The notes under the pieces were generated by a model. The model saw only the letters and a program-made list of their open reading frames with translations. It searched no databases and was not told the DNA's origin. This document shows, piece after piece, positions 17,912 through 25,824 of a stretch of DNA of 64,000 bases. This DNA is from Planosporangium spinosum. GTDB lineage: Bacteria; Actinomycetota; Actinomycetes; Mycobacteriales; Micromonosporaceae. The stretch lies in assembly GCF_049999945.1 (NCBI RefSeq), contig NZ_JBLYUB010000004.1, forward strand, positions 124,001 through 188,000. The letters are read 5' to 3'. A program made the position numbers and the translations under genes. How positions within the stretch are numbered: position 1 is the stretch's first letter; each line of letters begins with the position of its first letter.

Positions 17912-18181
17912 CTAATCGTCGTCCGACGTGATGCCTGCGGCGCGGCAGATCCGCCGTACCTGTTCGCGGGAGTATCCGGTCGTCGCCACGATGTCGCGCT
18001 GACGTACCCCGGCTCGGGCCGCACGCACGATCGTTTCGGCCAGCTGTTCGCGAGCACGGACAACGTCAGTCTTCGCATCGTCGACGATGCGTTTTGCATT
18101 CGCCTGGGCGGTATCAACGGCAGCCTGCGCCTCGTGATAGGCGCGCGTTGCGGCCTCAAGGTCGTCCAGCACGGTGGCCAT
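17912..18181 (-). CDS. Small coiled-coil HTH protein
   Basis: An 89-residue protein: residues 1-50 (MATVLDDLEAATRAYHEAQ, continuing with heptad-like Ala/Val spacing) are predicted coiled coil, and residues 55-85 form a simple HTH (GVRQRDIVATTGYSREQVRR). It may start at 18208, adding MWQRKHGDS. A 25-bp repeat array lies at its 5' end, so it may be the protein that binds there. Function unknown; the layout fits small regulators common in Streptomyces and Micromonospora genomes. Confidence 0.7.
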   Translation of the reverse strand: MATVLDDLEAATRAYHEAQAAVDTAQANAKRIVDDAKTDVVRAREQLAETIVRAARAGVRQRDIVATTGYSREQVRRICRAAGITSDDD

Positions 18182-18201
18182 GCTGTCACCGTGCTTCCGT
18201 T

Positions 18202-18258
18202 GCCACATTTGTCGCCACCTAAGGTGGCCACATTATTGGCCTATGGAAGTGGCCACAT
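18202..18258. repeat. Three direct repeats with exact 25-bp period upstream of the HTH gene
   Basis: GCCACAT occurs at 18202-18208, 18227-18233 and 18252-18258, exactly 25 bp apart; the last two are extended to GTGGCCACAT, which holds the palindrome GTGGCCAC. The first copy overlaps the alternative start codon of the small HTH gene. Phased identical sites suggest cooperative binding of a regulator, most simply the adjacent HTH protein. Confidence 0.75.
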
Positions 18259-18347
18259 CTAGCATGTCGTGTGCGCCATATGTAGGCGGACCTCGGCCGG
18301 TGATCGCACCACCAGCCGGGGCCCTTGATCGCTCTGGGAGGCGACCC

Positions 18348-18665
18348 ATGACCAATATGCGGGCTCAGGACTTCGCGCCCGTCGCGCCGCTCGACACCGA
18401 GCCGCTCGGCGCGTTCACCGATCCCCGACAGCGCGAAGAGGCGCTGCGTGACGCCCTGCGCGGCATCGACCTGGGTACCTACGATCAGCGGATCATCGAC
18501 TGGAGCGTGAAACGGTTCGACAACTCGATGCTGCGGGTGTACGTCAGTTGGCTGGAACGCGTGCGCCGGGCGGGCATGGTCGACCTGCTCGACGTCGAGG
18601 CCGCCCGCCTGCGCGTTGCGCGACGCGGCGTGCGGGGTGACGGCGGACCCGGTTCCTCGCGGTGA
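18348..18665 (+). CDS. Conserved small protein of unknown function
   Basis: A 105-residue soluble protein, not assigned to a named family. The ATG at 18348 follows TGGGAGG at good spacing, which decides it over longer openings. It contains a charged helical middle (DPRQREEALRDALRGIDLGT) and WSVKRFDNSMLRVYVSWLERVRRAG. The stop overlaps the next gene (GTGA), so the two form a pair. Similar pairs are recalled from Micromonosporaceae, where the downstream partner has a CxxCG-PWPC motif. Confidence 0.65.
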   Translation: MTNMRAQDFAPVAPLDTEPLGAFTDPRQREEALRDALRGIDLGTYDQRIIDWSVKRFDNSMLRVYVSWLERVRRAGMVDLLDVEAARLRVARRGVRGDGGPGSSR

Positions 18666-18889
18666 CCGCGCACCGGCCGATGCCCCGGACCTGGACGTGT
18701 GCCGCCTGTGGCCGGCCCTGGCCGTGCCCCACCCGTCAGCGGCAGTTCCTGGCGGAGTACGACGGGGCGTTGGCGACGCTGACCCTCACGCTCGGCTCGG
18801 CGATGATCTACGCCGCCGACGAACTCCGCGACGTTCCCGCGGGGCGGCTGCACGATCAGTTCATCGGGTGGCTGCCGGGCTGGCGTTGA
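18662..18889 (+). CDS. Small CxxCG-PWPC motif protein
   Basis: A 75-residue protein whose N-terminal part contains TWTCAACGRPWPCPTRQ, three Cys that could form a zinc-ribbon-like site, followed by a helical region (QFLAEYDGALATLTLTLGS) and the end FIGWLPGWR. Similar short proteins in Micromonosporaceae are sometimes labelled flavin reductase (recalled). At 75 residues an enzyme of that kind is not credible. It is translationally coupled to the preceding gene through a GTGA overlap. Confidence 0.65.
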   Translation: MTAHRPMPRTWTCAACGRPWPCPTRQRQFLAEYDGALATLTLTLGSAMIYAADELRDVPAGRLHDQFIGWLPGWR

Positions 18890-18901
18890 GGATTCGTTGT
18901 A

Positions 18902-18949
18902 GATCTTGGCAAGTTTGGCACCGCTATTGGTGCCAAACTTGCCAAGATC
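18902..18949. repeat. Perfect 48-bp palindromic hairpin element
   Basis: 21-bp perfect arms (18902-18922, beginning GATCTTGGCAAG, and 18929-18949, ending CTTGCCAAGATC) surround a 6-nt loop. It lies 13 bases past the small-gene pair, so it can terminate that transcript. The arm is less GC-rich than the surroundings and begins with the same GATCTTG as the 14211-14290 element, which suggests a dispersed palindromic repeat. Confidence 0.8.
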
Positions 18950-19018
18950 GGGAAGGCGGGCCAACGCGCTCCGCGTCGAGAGCTTCCGCGGTCGGTCCAC
19001 CCCTCGTCGCGTACCTCG

Positions 19019-19303
19019 TCAGACCGGCGGCCAGTCGGTAGCGTCGTCGCTGCTGTCGTCGGCCTCCAGGCGTTCCATGCGCCGGCTCAACCAGGCGTGG
19101 GCGAGCAACAGGTAGCCGCCGAGGAACAGGACGGCACCGGTGCCGAAGAGCCATCCCAGCGCGTGATCCCCTGCTGCCTGCCGCGCGGCCGGGTCGAGCC
19201 AGTGCGACCGGGGTACCAGCACGGCGGGCAGGCAGCACCCGACCAGGCAGGACAGCGCCAGCAGCGCGTTGCCCGCGATCAGGGCGGCCCGCGTTCGTCG
19301 CAT
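19019..19303 (-). CDS. Small two-TM membrane protein
   Basis: A 94-residue protein with two hydrophobic segments (ALIAGNALLALSCLVGCCLPAV at the N-terminus and LGWLFGTGAVLFLGGYLLLA around residues 48-68), a short extracytoplasmic loop and an acidic C-terminal tail (ADDSSDDATD). No family recognised. The start MRRTRAAL fits a positive-inside N-terminus. It lies downstream of the minus-strand aminotransferase-facing gap, but is separately spaced. Confidence 0.6.
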   Translation of the reverse strand: MRRTRAALIAGNALLALSCLVGCCLPAVLVPRSHWLDPAARQAAGDHALGWLFGTGAVLFLGGYLLLAHAWLSRRMERLEADDSSDDATDWPPV

Positions 19304-19357
19304 CGCACCTCGCTGCAGGATTCGACCCGTCGACCGGTGACGACGAGGCGCCGGTCG

Positions 19358-20524
<1,167 letters not shown>

Positions 20525-20605
20525 GGTCACGAGCCTAGGGGGCGACGGACGTCATTTTCACGCGTACTGGCGGCCGGTTGTCCCAGTCGCCTACGGTGCG
20601 CTGTT

Positions 20606-21970
20606 GTGGATTCACATCGCAGCTACCCGTCGGACGAGCCCAGCGGCCAGAACCGCCAGCCGGAACGGGCCTACCCCGACCCGGAGTGGGACCGGCCGGG
20701 TGATCCCCGCTACGCGCCGGTGTCGCCGGCCCCGGTATCCGGTGGCGTGATGTACGGGCAGCGCCCGGCACACGCCGAGCAGCCCGAGTACGCCGAGCGG
20801 GCCACGTACCCCCAGCCCGCCTACGCCGCCGAGCAGCCGGCCTATGCGGCTGAGCAGCCGAGCTACGCCGCCGGCCAGGCCGGTTACGCCGACCAGCAGG
20901 GGTACACCAGCGGGCAGCAGACCTACCCCGCCGACCAGCAGGGGTACGCCGGCGGGCAGCAGACCTACCCGTCGCGGCAGGAGTACGCCGAGCAGTCCGG
21001 TTACGCCGAGCAGTCCGGTTACGCCGAGCAGTCCGGTTACGCCGCGCCGGCCCGGTCACACGACAACCCCGGTTACGGCGAGCACCAGCCGGCGCAGTCC
21101 GCCCGGAGCGGGTACCCGCAGCACGAGGTCGAGTCGCCGTACTCCACGCTTGACGACACCGGCGGCCGGGGACGTGGTGACGGCGCGGCCGTGCTGGCCA
21201 TGCCGGTCGGCCAGCGCCCCGGTGAGCAGCAGTCGTCCGCCCCGGCGGGGCGCGAGGCGGTGGCGTCCGCGACGGTGCTGACCCCGGCGCCGTCCGGGTT
21301 CCCGTACCCGCAGGAGCAGCCGGCCCCGCAGACGCGTCCGGCGTACACCGCGCAGAGCGGGGCGTCGGCGTCCGCGGCGGTCCACGCGACCCCCGGCTCG
21401 GGCCTGCCCTACCCGGGCGCCGACACCGCGTCCGCGTCGGGCGGGTGGTCCACACCCGGCGGTGACCCGCGTCCGGTGTCGGGTGACGCCGGCCCGGTGT
21501 CGGGTGGTCCGCGTCCGGTGGCGGACGACGTCCGCCCGGTGTCGGGTGGCCCGCGTCCGGCCGACGCGGAAGAGGAGACCCAGTTCATGCGGCACAACAC
21601 GGAGGCGATCGACCGCGCCGCGCTGCGCCGTCCCGCGGGCGGCCCCGGGCAGCTCGGCGACGGGGTCTACCGGTCGCGCCGGCCGGGCGCCGCGGCTGCG
21701 ATCGTGGCGGTCACCGTGCTGTGCGAGCTGGTGGCGCTGAGGTTGCTGGCCTCGGCCTTCTTCGCCTCCAACGTCCAGGTGGGCAACTCGGTCGCGGGTC
21801 TTTTCCTGGTACTGGGGCTGCCGATGTTCGGCCTCGGCATGTACGGGGTGCTGAGCGGAGCGGCGGCCGCCCCCGGTGCGGGAGCACGGACCTGGCTGCG
21901 CGCGCCCCTGGTGTACCTACCGGTCGCGCTGGCCTTGTTCGTCGTCGCGGGGCTGGCGGCCGGCGGCTGA
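20606..21970 (+). CDS. Tyr/Gln/Pro-rich protein with C-terminal membrane domain
   Basis: A 454-residue protein. Residues 1-345 are disordered and repetitive: multiple A/G-EQPxYA and AGQQTYP-like units, three perfect AEQSGY repeats and several PVSGGPRP repeats. The C-terminal 105 residues hold three membrane segments (AAAIVAVTVLCELVALRLLA, AGLFLVLGLPMFGLGMYG, YLPVALALFVVAGL). The design resembles actinomycete envelope or cell-tip proteins with long low-complexity cytoplasmic tails; the function is unknown. GTG 20606 has TACGGT 8 bases upstream, a leaderless-type start. No ATPase, enzyme or binding motif is visible. Confidence 0.75.
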   Translation: MDSHRSYPSDEPSGQNRQPERAYPDPEWDRPGDPRYAPVSPAPVSGGVMYGQRPAHAEQPEYAERATYPQPAYAAEQPAYAAEQPSYAAGQAGYADQQGYTSGQQTYPADQQGYAGGQQTYPSRQEYAEQSGYAEQSGYAEQSGYAAPARSHDNPGYGEHQPAQSARSGYPQHEVESPYSTLDDTGGRGRGDGAAVLAMPVGQRPGEQQSSAPAGREAVASATVLTPAPSGFPYPQEQPAPQTRPAYTAQSGASASAAVHATPGSGLPYPGADTASASGGWSTPGGDPRPVSGDAGPVSGGPRPVADDVRPVSGGPRPADAEEETQFMRHNTEAIDRAALRRPAGGPGQLGDGVYRSRRPGAAAAIVAVTVLCELVALRLLASAFFASNVQVGNSVAGLFLVLGLPMFGLGMYGVLSGAAAAPGAGARTWLRAPLVYLPVALALFVVAGLAAGG

Positions 21971-22145
21971 CCCGGCGGCGGACCCCGTTCCGGTGCGCCG
22001 GCCGCTGCCCGGCGGCGGACCCCGTTCCGGTGCGCCGGCCGCTGCCCGGGCGGACCCCGTTCCGGTGCGCCGGCCGCTGCCCGGCGGCGGACCCCGTTCC
22101 GGTGCGCCGGCCGCTGCCCGGGCGGCTCCGGCGCGCCGGCCGTTG
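21971..22145. repeat. Tandem array of 35-37 bp GC-rich units
   Basis: Directly after the preceding stop, four near-identical units (CCCGGCGGCGGACCCCGTTC...) start at 21971, 22008, 22045 and 22080 with lengths 37, 37, 35 and 37 bp. A degenerate fifth copy runs to about 22145. Each unit contains GCGCCGGCCGC dyads, so the array can fold and may act as a terminator before the rpsB promoter. The period is not a multiple of three throughout, arguing against coding. Confidence 0.85.
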
Positions 22146-22234
22146 ACCCACTGGTAAACCGGACAAAAGCGGCGCGGGTTCTCCGCGATCGACGTGATCG
22201 GGTGGGTGGGGCCGGGGCTGGTCACGCTTCGGCG

Positions 22235-22446
22235 TACACTCGACGACTGGCGACCACGACATGTGGTCGACCTCGCGCGCCCTCCTCACCGCTCGGCCGC
22301 CCCGCGTGGCCCGGCCGGTCCGAGGCGGCGGCCGTCCTGGTCCCGGTGTCCGTTGACATCGGGTGGCTTGCGGCCGGCGACTGGGCGCCAGGACGGTGGG
22401 CCGCCGGTCCACCGTGACAACCAGGGCTAACTGAGGAGCATCACCC
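22235..22446 (+). promoter_or_regulatory. rpsB promoter candidate and long leader
   Basis: A TACACT -10-like box at 22235-22240 would give a leader of about 200 nt before rpsB. The leader has a small hairpin (CGACCAC-gacat-GTGGTCG near 22250-22268) and ends with TGAGGAG as ribosome-binding site. No -35 match is clear. Ribosomal-protein leaders often carry autoregulatory structures; none can be assigned here. Nothing coding is seen in 22146-22446. Confidence 0.45.
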
Positions 22447-23352
22447 ATGGCCGTCGTGACCATGCGTCAGCTGCTGGAGAGCGGTGTCCACTTCGGGCAC
22501 CAGACCCGCCGCTGGAACCCGAAGATGAAGCGCTTCATCTTCACCGAGCGTAACGGTATCTACATCATCGACCTGCGCCAGACGCTCGACTACATCGAGA
22601 AGGCGTACGAGTTCATCCGGAGCACGGTCGCCGAGGGCGGCTCTGTGATGTTCGTGGGCACCAAGAAGCAGGCCCAGGAGGCGATCGCCGAGCAGGCGGC
22701 GCGGGTCGGCATGCCGTACGTCAACCACCGCTGGCTGGGCGGCATGCTCACCAACTTCCAGACGGTGTACAAGCGGCTCCAGCGCATGAAGGAGCTCGAG
22801 TCGATCGAGCAGACCGGCCAGTCGCAGGGCTACACCAAGAAGGAGACCCTGCAGCTGTCGCGCGAGAAGATCAAGCTGACCCGCACCCTGGGCGGCCTGC
22901 GTGACATGCAGAAGATCCCGGCCGCGGTCTGGATCGTCGACACCAAGAAGGAGCACATCGCCGTCGATGAGGCCCGCAAGCTGGGCATCCCGGTGATCGC
23001 CGTGCTCGACACCAACTGCGACCCGGACGAGGTCGACTTCCCCATCCCGGGTAACGACGACGCGATCCGCTCCGCCGCGCTGCTCACCCGCGTGGTCGCC
23101 GATGCCGTCGCCGACGGTCTGATCGCCCGTTCCGGCAAGTCCCGCCGCGCGGACGAGAAGCCGGAGGGCGGCGCGGTCGGCGTCGACGAGCCGCTGGCCG
23201 AGTGGGAGCGCGAGCTGCTCCAGCGCTCGGACGCCGGTGCGTCCGCGGACGCCCCGGCCGCCGCGCCCGCCGAGGCGTCGGCCGCCGCGCCCGCCGAGGC
23301 GTCGGCCGCCGCGCCCGCCGAGGCGTCGGCCGCCGAGTCCGCCCAGGCCTGA
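22447..23352 (+). CDS. rpsB: 30S ribosomal protein S2
   Basis: S2 of the small ribosomal subunit, 301 residues. The start MAVVTMRQLLESGVHFGHQT and the conserved TRRWNPKMKRFIF, MPYVNHRWLGGMLTNF and IPVIAVLDTNCDP blocks are unmistakable. Compared with about 241 residues in E. coli, it carries a C-terminal extension ending in three 8-residue AAPAEASA repeats, typical for actinobacteria. A hairpin separates it from tsf, allowing different expression levels within the rpsB-tsf operon. Confidence 0.98.
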   Translation: MAVVTMRQLLESGVHFGHQTRRWNPKMKRFIFTERNGIYIIDLRQTLDYIEKAYEFIRSTVAEGGSVMFVGTKKQAQEAIAEQAARVGMPYVNHRWLGGMLTNFQTVYKRLQRMKELESIEQTGQSQGYTKKETLQLSREKIKLTRTLGGLRDMQKIPAAVWIVDTKKEHIAVDEARKLGIPVIAVLDTNCDPDEVDFPIPGNDDAIRSAALLTRVVADAVADGLIARSGKSRRADEKPEGGAVGVDEPLAEWERELLQRSDAGASADAPAAAPAEASAAAPAEASAAAPAEASAAESAQA

Positions 23353-23359
23353 TCATCAG

Positions 23360-23393
23360 CCGTCGCGCACCGCTTCCGAGTGGTGCGCGACGG
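23360..23393 (+). terminator. Hairpin between rpsB and tsf
   Basis: 12-bp perfect arms CCGTCGCGCACC (23360-23371) and GGTGCGCGACGG (23382-23393) with a 10-nt loop, 7 bases after the rpsB stop. It probably attenuates readthrough into tsf or stabilises the rpsB mRNA; an rpsB-tsf attenuator is also known in E. coli. Confidence 0.7.
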
Positions 23394-23484
23394 CGCGGGG
23401 TCCCGGTCGCCGCGCAGCGGCATGCCCGGGGTCCGGCAAGGCCCATGAACCGTCGCCCACCCACGTCTGAACCGAGAGAGAGCA

Positions 23485-24324
23485 ATGTCCGACTTCACCG
23501 CCGCGGACGTCAAGCGGCTCCGCGACCTCACCGGCGCCGGCATGATGGACTGCAAGAAGGCCCTGCAGGAGTCTGAGGGCGACTTCGACAAGGCTGTCGA
23601 GTTCCTGCGCATCAAGGGCGCCAAGGACGTCGGCAAGCGGGCCGGCCGCACCACCGCGCAGGGCCTGGTCGCGCACGCCGGCAAGGCGCTGCTGGAGCTC
23701 AACTGCGAGACCGACTTCGTGGCCAAGAACGCCGATTTCGTCGCGCTGGCCGACCGGATCGTCGGCCACATCGACGCGACCCGCCCGGCCGACCTGGAGT
23801 CGCTGCTCAACTCCAAGCTCGGCGACGGCCGTACGGTCGCCGAGACGGTCGAGGCCGAGTCGGCCAAGATCGGTGAGAAGCTCGTGGTCAACCGCTTCGC
23901 CGTGCTCGACGGTCAGATCGCCGTGTACATGCACCGCAAGAGCCCCGACCTGCCGCCGCAGGTCGGCGTCGCGGTGGAGTTCGCCGGTACGGCGGGTGCC
24001 GCGGACGAGGCCCGGATCGACGAGGCGCGCGGTGTCGCCATGCAGATCGCCGCGATGCGCCCGAAGTTCCTCAGCCGGGACGAGGTTCCCGCTGACGTGG
24101 TCGAGTCCGAGCGGCGCATCGCCGAGCAGACCGCCCGCGAGGAGGGCAAGCCCGAGCAGGCGCTGCCGAAGATCATTGAGGGTCGGGTCAACGCGTTCTT
24201 CAAGGACTTCGTCCTGCTGGAGCAGCCGTCGGTGACCGACCAGAAGAAGTCCGTACGTCAGATCCTCGACGAAGCGGGTATCACCGTGTCGCGGTTCGTC
24301 CGCTTCGAGGTGGGCCAGGCCTGA
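23485..24324 (+). CDS. tsf: Translation elongation factor Ts
   Basis: EF-Ts (279 residues) catalyses GDP-GTP exchange on EF-Tu. The N-terminal UBA-like domain (VKRLRDLTGAGMMDCKKAL) and the core TDFVAKNADF segment are diagnostic. GAGAGAG precedes the ATG. It lies between the rpsB hairpin and a strong terminator hairpin, in the conserved rpsB-tsf-pyrH-frr order. Confidence 0.98.
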   Translation: MSDFTAADVKRLRDLTGAGMMDCKKALQESEGDFDKAVEFLRIKGAKDVGKRAGRTTAQGLVAHAGKALLELNCETDFVAKNADFVALADRIVGHIDATRPADLESLLNSKLGDGRTVAETVEAESAKIGEKLVVNRFAVLDGQIAVYMHRKSPDLPPQVGVAVEFAGTAGAADEARIDEARGVAMQIAAMRPKFLSRDEVPADVVESERRIAEQTAREEGKPEQALPKIIEGRVNAFFKDFVLLEQPSVTDQKKSVRQILDEAGITVSRFVRFEVGQA

Positions 24325-24344
24325 TCGGCCGAGAGCCAGAACAG

Positions 24345-24389
24345 CGAGGGGGTCGCCGGTGTCCGCGCAGGACCGCCGCGACCCCCTCG
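24345..24389 (+). terminator. Terminator hairpin after tsf
   Basis: Perfect 11-bp arms CGAGGGGGTCG (24345-24355) and CGACCCCCTCG (24379-24389) with a 23-nt loop, 21 bases after the tsf stop. It separates tsf from pyrH. Confidence 0.75.
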
Positions 24390-24444
24390 GTGTAGGCGCC
24401 CGGCTGTCCGGCGCCGCACAATCAACTACAGGGAAGGGCTGTCG

Positions 24445-25206
24445 ATGACGAATACCGCCGAATTGGCCGTACCCGCCTACGCCGGGGGCGAGCAGGCGCG
24501 CGCCCGTCGGGTCGTGCTCAAGCTGTCCGGTGAGGTCTTCGGTGGTGGCGCGGTCGGCGTCGACCCCAACGTCGTCCAGTCCGTCGCCGCTCAGATAGCC
24601 ACCGTGGTACGCAAGGGTGTCCAGGTCGCGGTCGTGATCGGCGGCGGCAACTTCTTCCGCGGCGCCGAGCTGCAACGCCACGGCATGGACCGCGCCCGCG
24701 CGGACTACATGGGCATGCTCGGCACCGTGATGAACTGCCTCGCACTCCAGGACTTCCTGGAGAAGGAGGCCATTGACACCCGCGTGCAGTCGGCGATCCA
24801 CATGGCCCAGGTCGCGGAGCCGTACATCCCGCGCCGAGCGATCCGCCACCTGGAGAAGGGCCGTGTGGTGATCTTCGGTGCCGGCGCCGGCATGCCGTAC
24901 TTCTCCACCGACACGGTCGCCGCGCAGCGCGCCCTCGAGATCCACGCCGACGCCGTGCTCATGAGCAAGAACGGCGTCGACGGCGTCTACACCGCCGATC
25001 CGCGCACCGACCCGACGGCGATCAAGCTGGACTCGGTGACGTTCGACGAGGCGCTGCGCCGCGGGCTGCGGGTGGTGGACGCCGCGGCCTTCAGCTTGTG
25101 TATGGACAACCGGCTGCCCATGCTCGTGTTCGGAGCCGAGGGCTCGGACACCATCATTCGCGCGGTCATCGGTGAGAGGATCGGGACGCTCATCACAGCG
25201 GCGTGA
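24445..25206 (+). CDS. pyrH: UMP kinase
   Basis: A 253-residue amino-acid-kinase-fold enzyme phosphorylating UMP to UDP. Key blocks: RRVVLKLSGEVFGGG, VVIGGGNFFRGAEL, RADYMGMLGTVMN and the nucleotide-binding KNGVDGVYTADPRTDP. The N-terminus is about 15 residues longer than the E. coli enzyme. It is followed after 60 bases by frr, the usual order in bacteria. Confidence 0.97.
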   Translation: MTNTAELAVPAYAGGEQARARRVVLKLSGEVFGGGAVGVDPNVVQSVAAQIATVVRKGVQVAVVIGGGNFFRGAELQRHGMDRARADYMGMLGTVMNCLALQDFLEKEAIDTRVQSAIHMAQVAEPYIPRRAIRHLEKGRVVIFGAGAGMPYFSTDTVAAQRALEIHADAVLMSKNGVDGVYTADPRTDPTAIKLDSVTFDEALRRGLRVVDAAAFSLCMDNRLPMLVFGAEGSDTIIRAVIGERIGTLITAA

Positions 25207-25266
25207 GGCCCGGCAGGCCCACGCCGTCGGCGAGAGGCCCACAGATTTAGGGAGGCGACGGGTTAC

Positions 25267-25824
25267 GTGATCGACGAGACACTCTTCGAGGCCGAGGAGA
25301 AGATGGACCGGGCGATCGTTTTCGCCAAGGAGGAGTTCGCGACGATCCGGACCGGTCGGGCTACTCCGGCGATGTTCGCCAAAATCATGATCGACTACTA
25401 CGGTACGCCCACGGCACTGCCCCAGATGGCCTCGATCGCGGTGCCGGAGCCCCGGATGGCGATCATCAAGCCGTACGACAACTCGCAGCTGCACGCCATG
25501 GAGAAGGCGATCCGCGACTCCGACCTCGGCGTCAACCCGGCCAACGAGGGCACCCAGTTGCGCATCGTGCTGCCGCAGATGACCGAGGAGCGGCGGCGCG
25601 ACATGATCAAGGTCGCGCGGCACAAGGGCGAGGAGGCGAAGGTCGCCATCCGCAATGTCCGGCGCAAGGCCAAGGACGAGCTCGAGCGCCTGATCAAGGA
25701 CGGCGAGGCGGGCGAGGACGAGGTACGGCGCGCCGAGAAGGAGCTCGACGACCTCACCCACAAGTACGTGGCGAACGTCGACGAGGTCGTCAAGAACAAG
25801 GAAGCCGAGCTTCTCGAGGTCTGA
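25267..25824 (+). CDS. frr: Ribosome recycling factor
   Basis: A 185-residue RRF that, with EF-G, splits post-termination ribosomes. Its features include FATIRTGRATPAMF, DYYGTPTALPQMAS and the helical VARHKGEEAKVAIRNVRRKA. The GTG start has AGGGAGG upstream. The stop overlaps the cdsA ATG by one base, coupling ribosome recycling and phospholipid synthesis genes as in many bacteria. Confidence 0.97.
   Translation: MIDETLFEAEEKMDRAIVFAKEEFATIRTGRATPAMFAKIMIDYYGTPTALPQMASIAVPEPRMAIIKPYDNSQLHAMEKAIRDSDLGVNPANEGTQLRIVLPQMTEERRRDMIKVARHKGEEAKVAIRNVRRKAKDELERLIKDGEAGEDEVRRAEKELDDLTHKYVANVDEVVKNKEAELLEV

Noticed and set aside
23237..23352. 24-bp repeats at the rpsB 3' end as a separate element
   Set aside because: They encode the in-frame Ala/Pro/Glu tail of S2, typical in actinobacteria.
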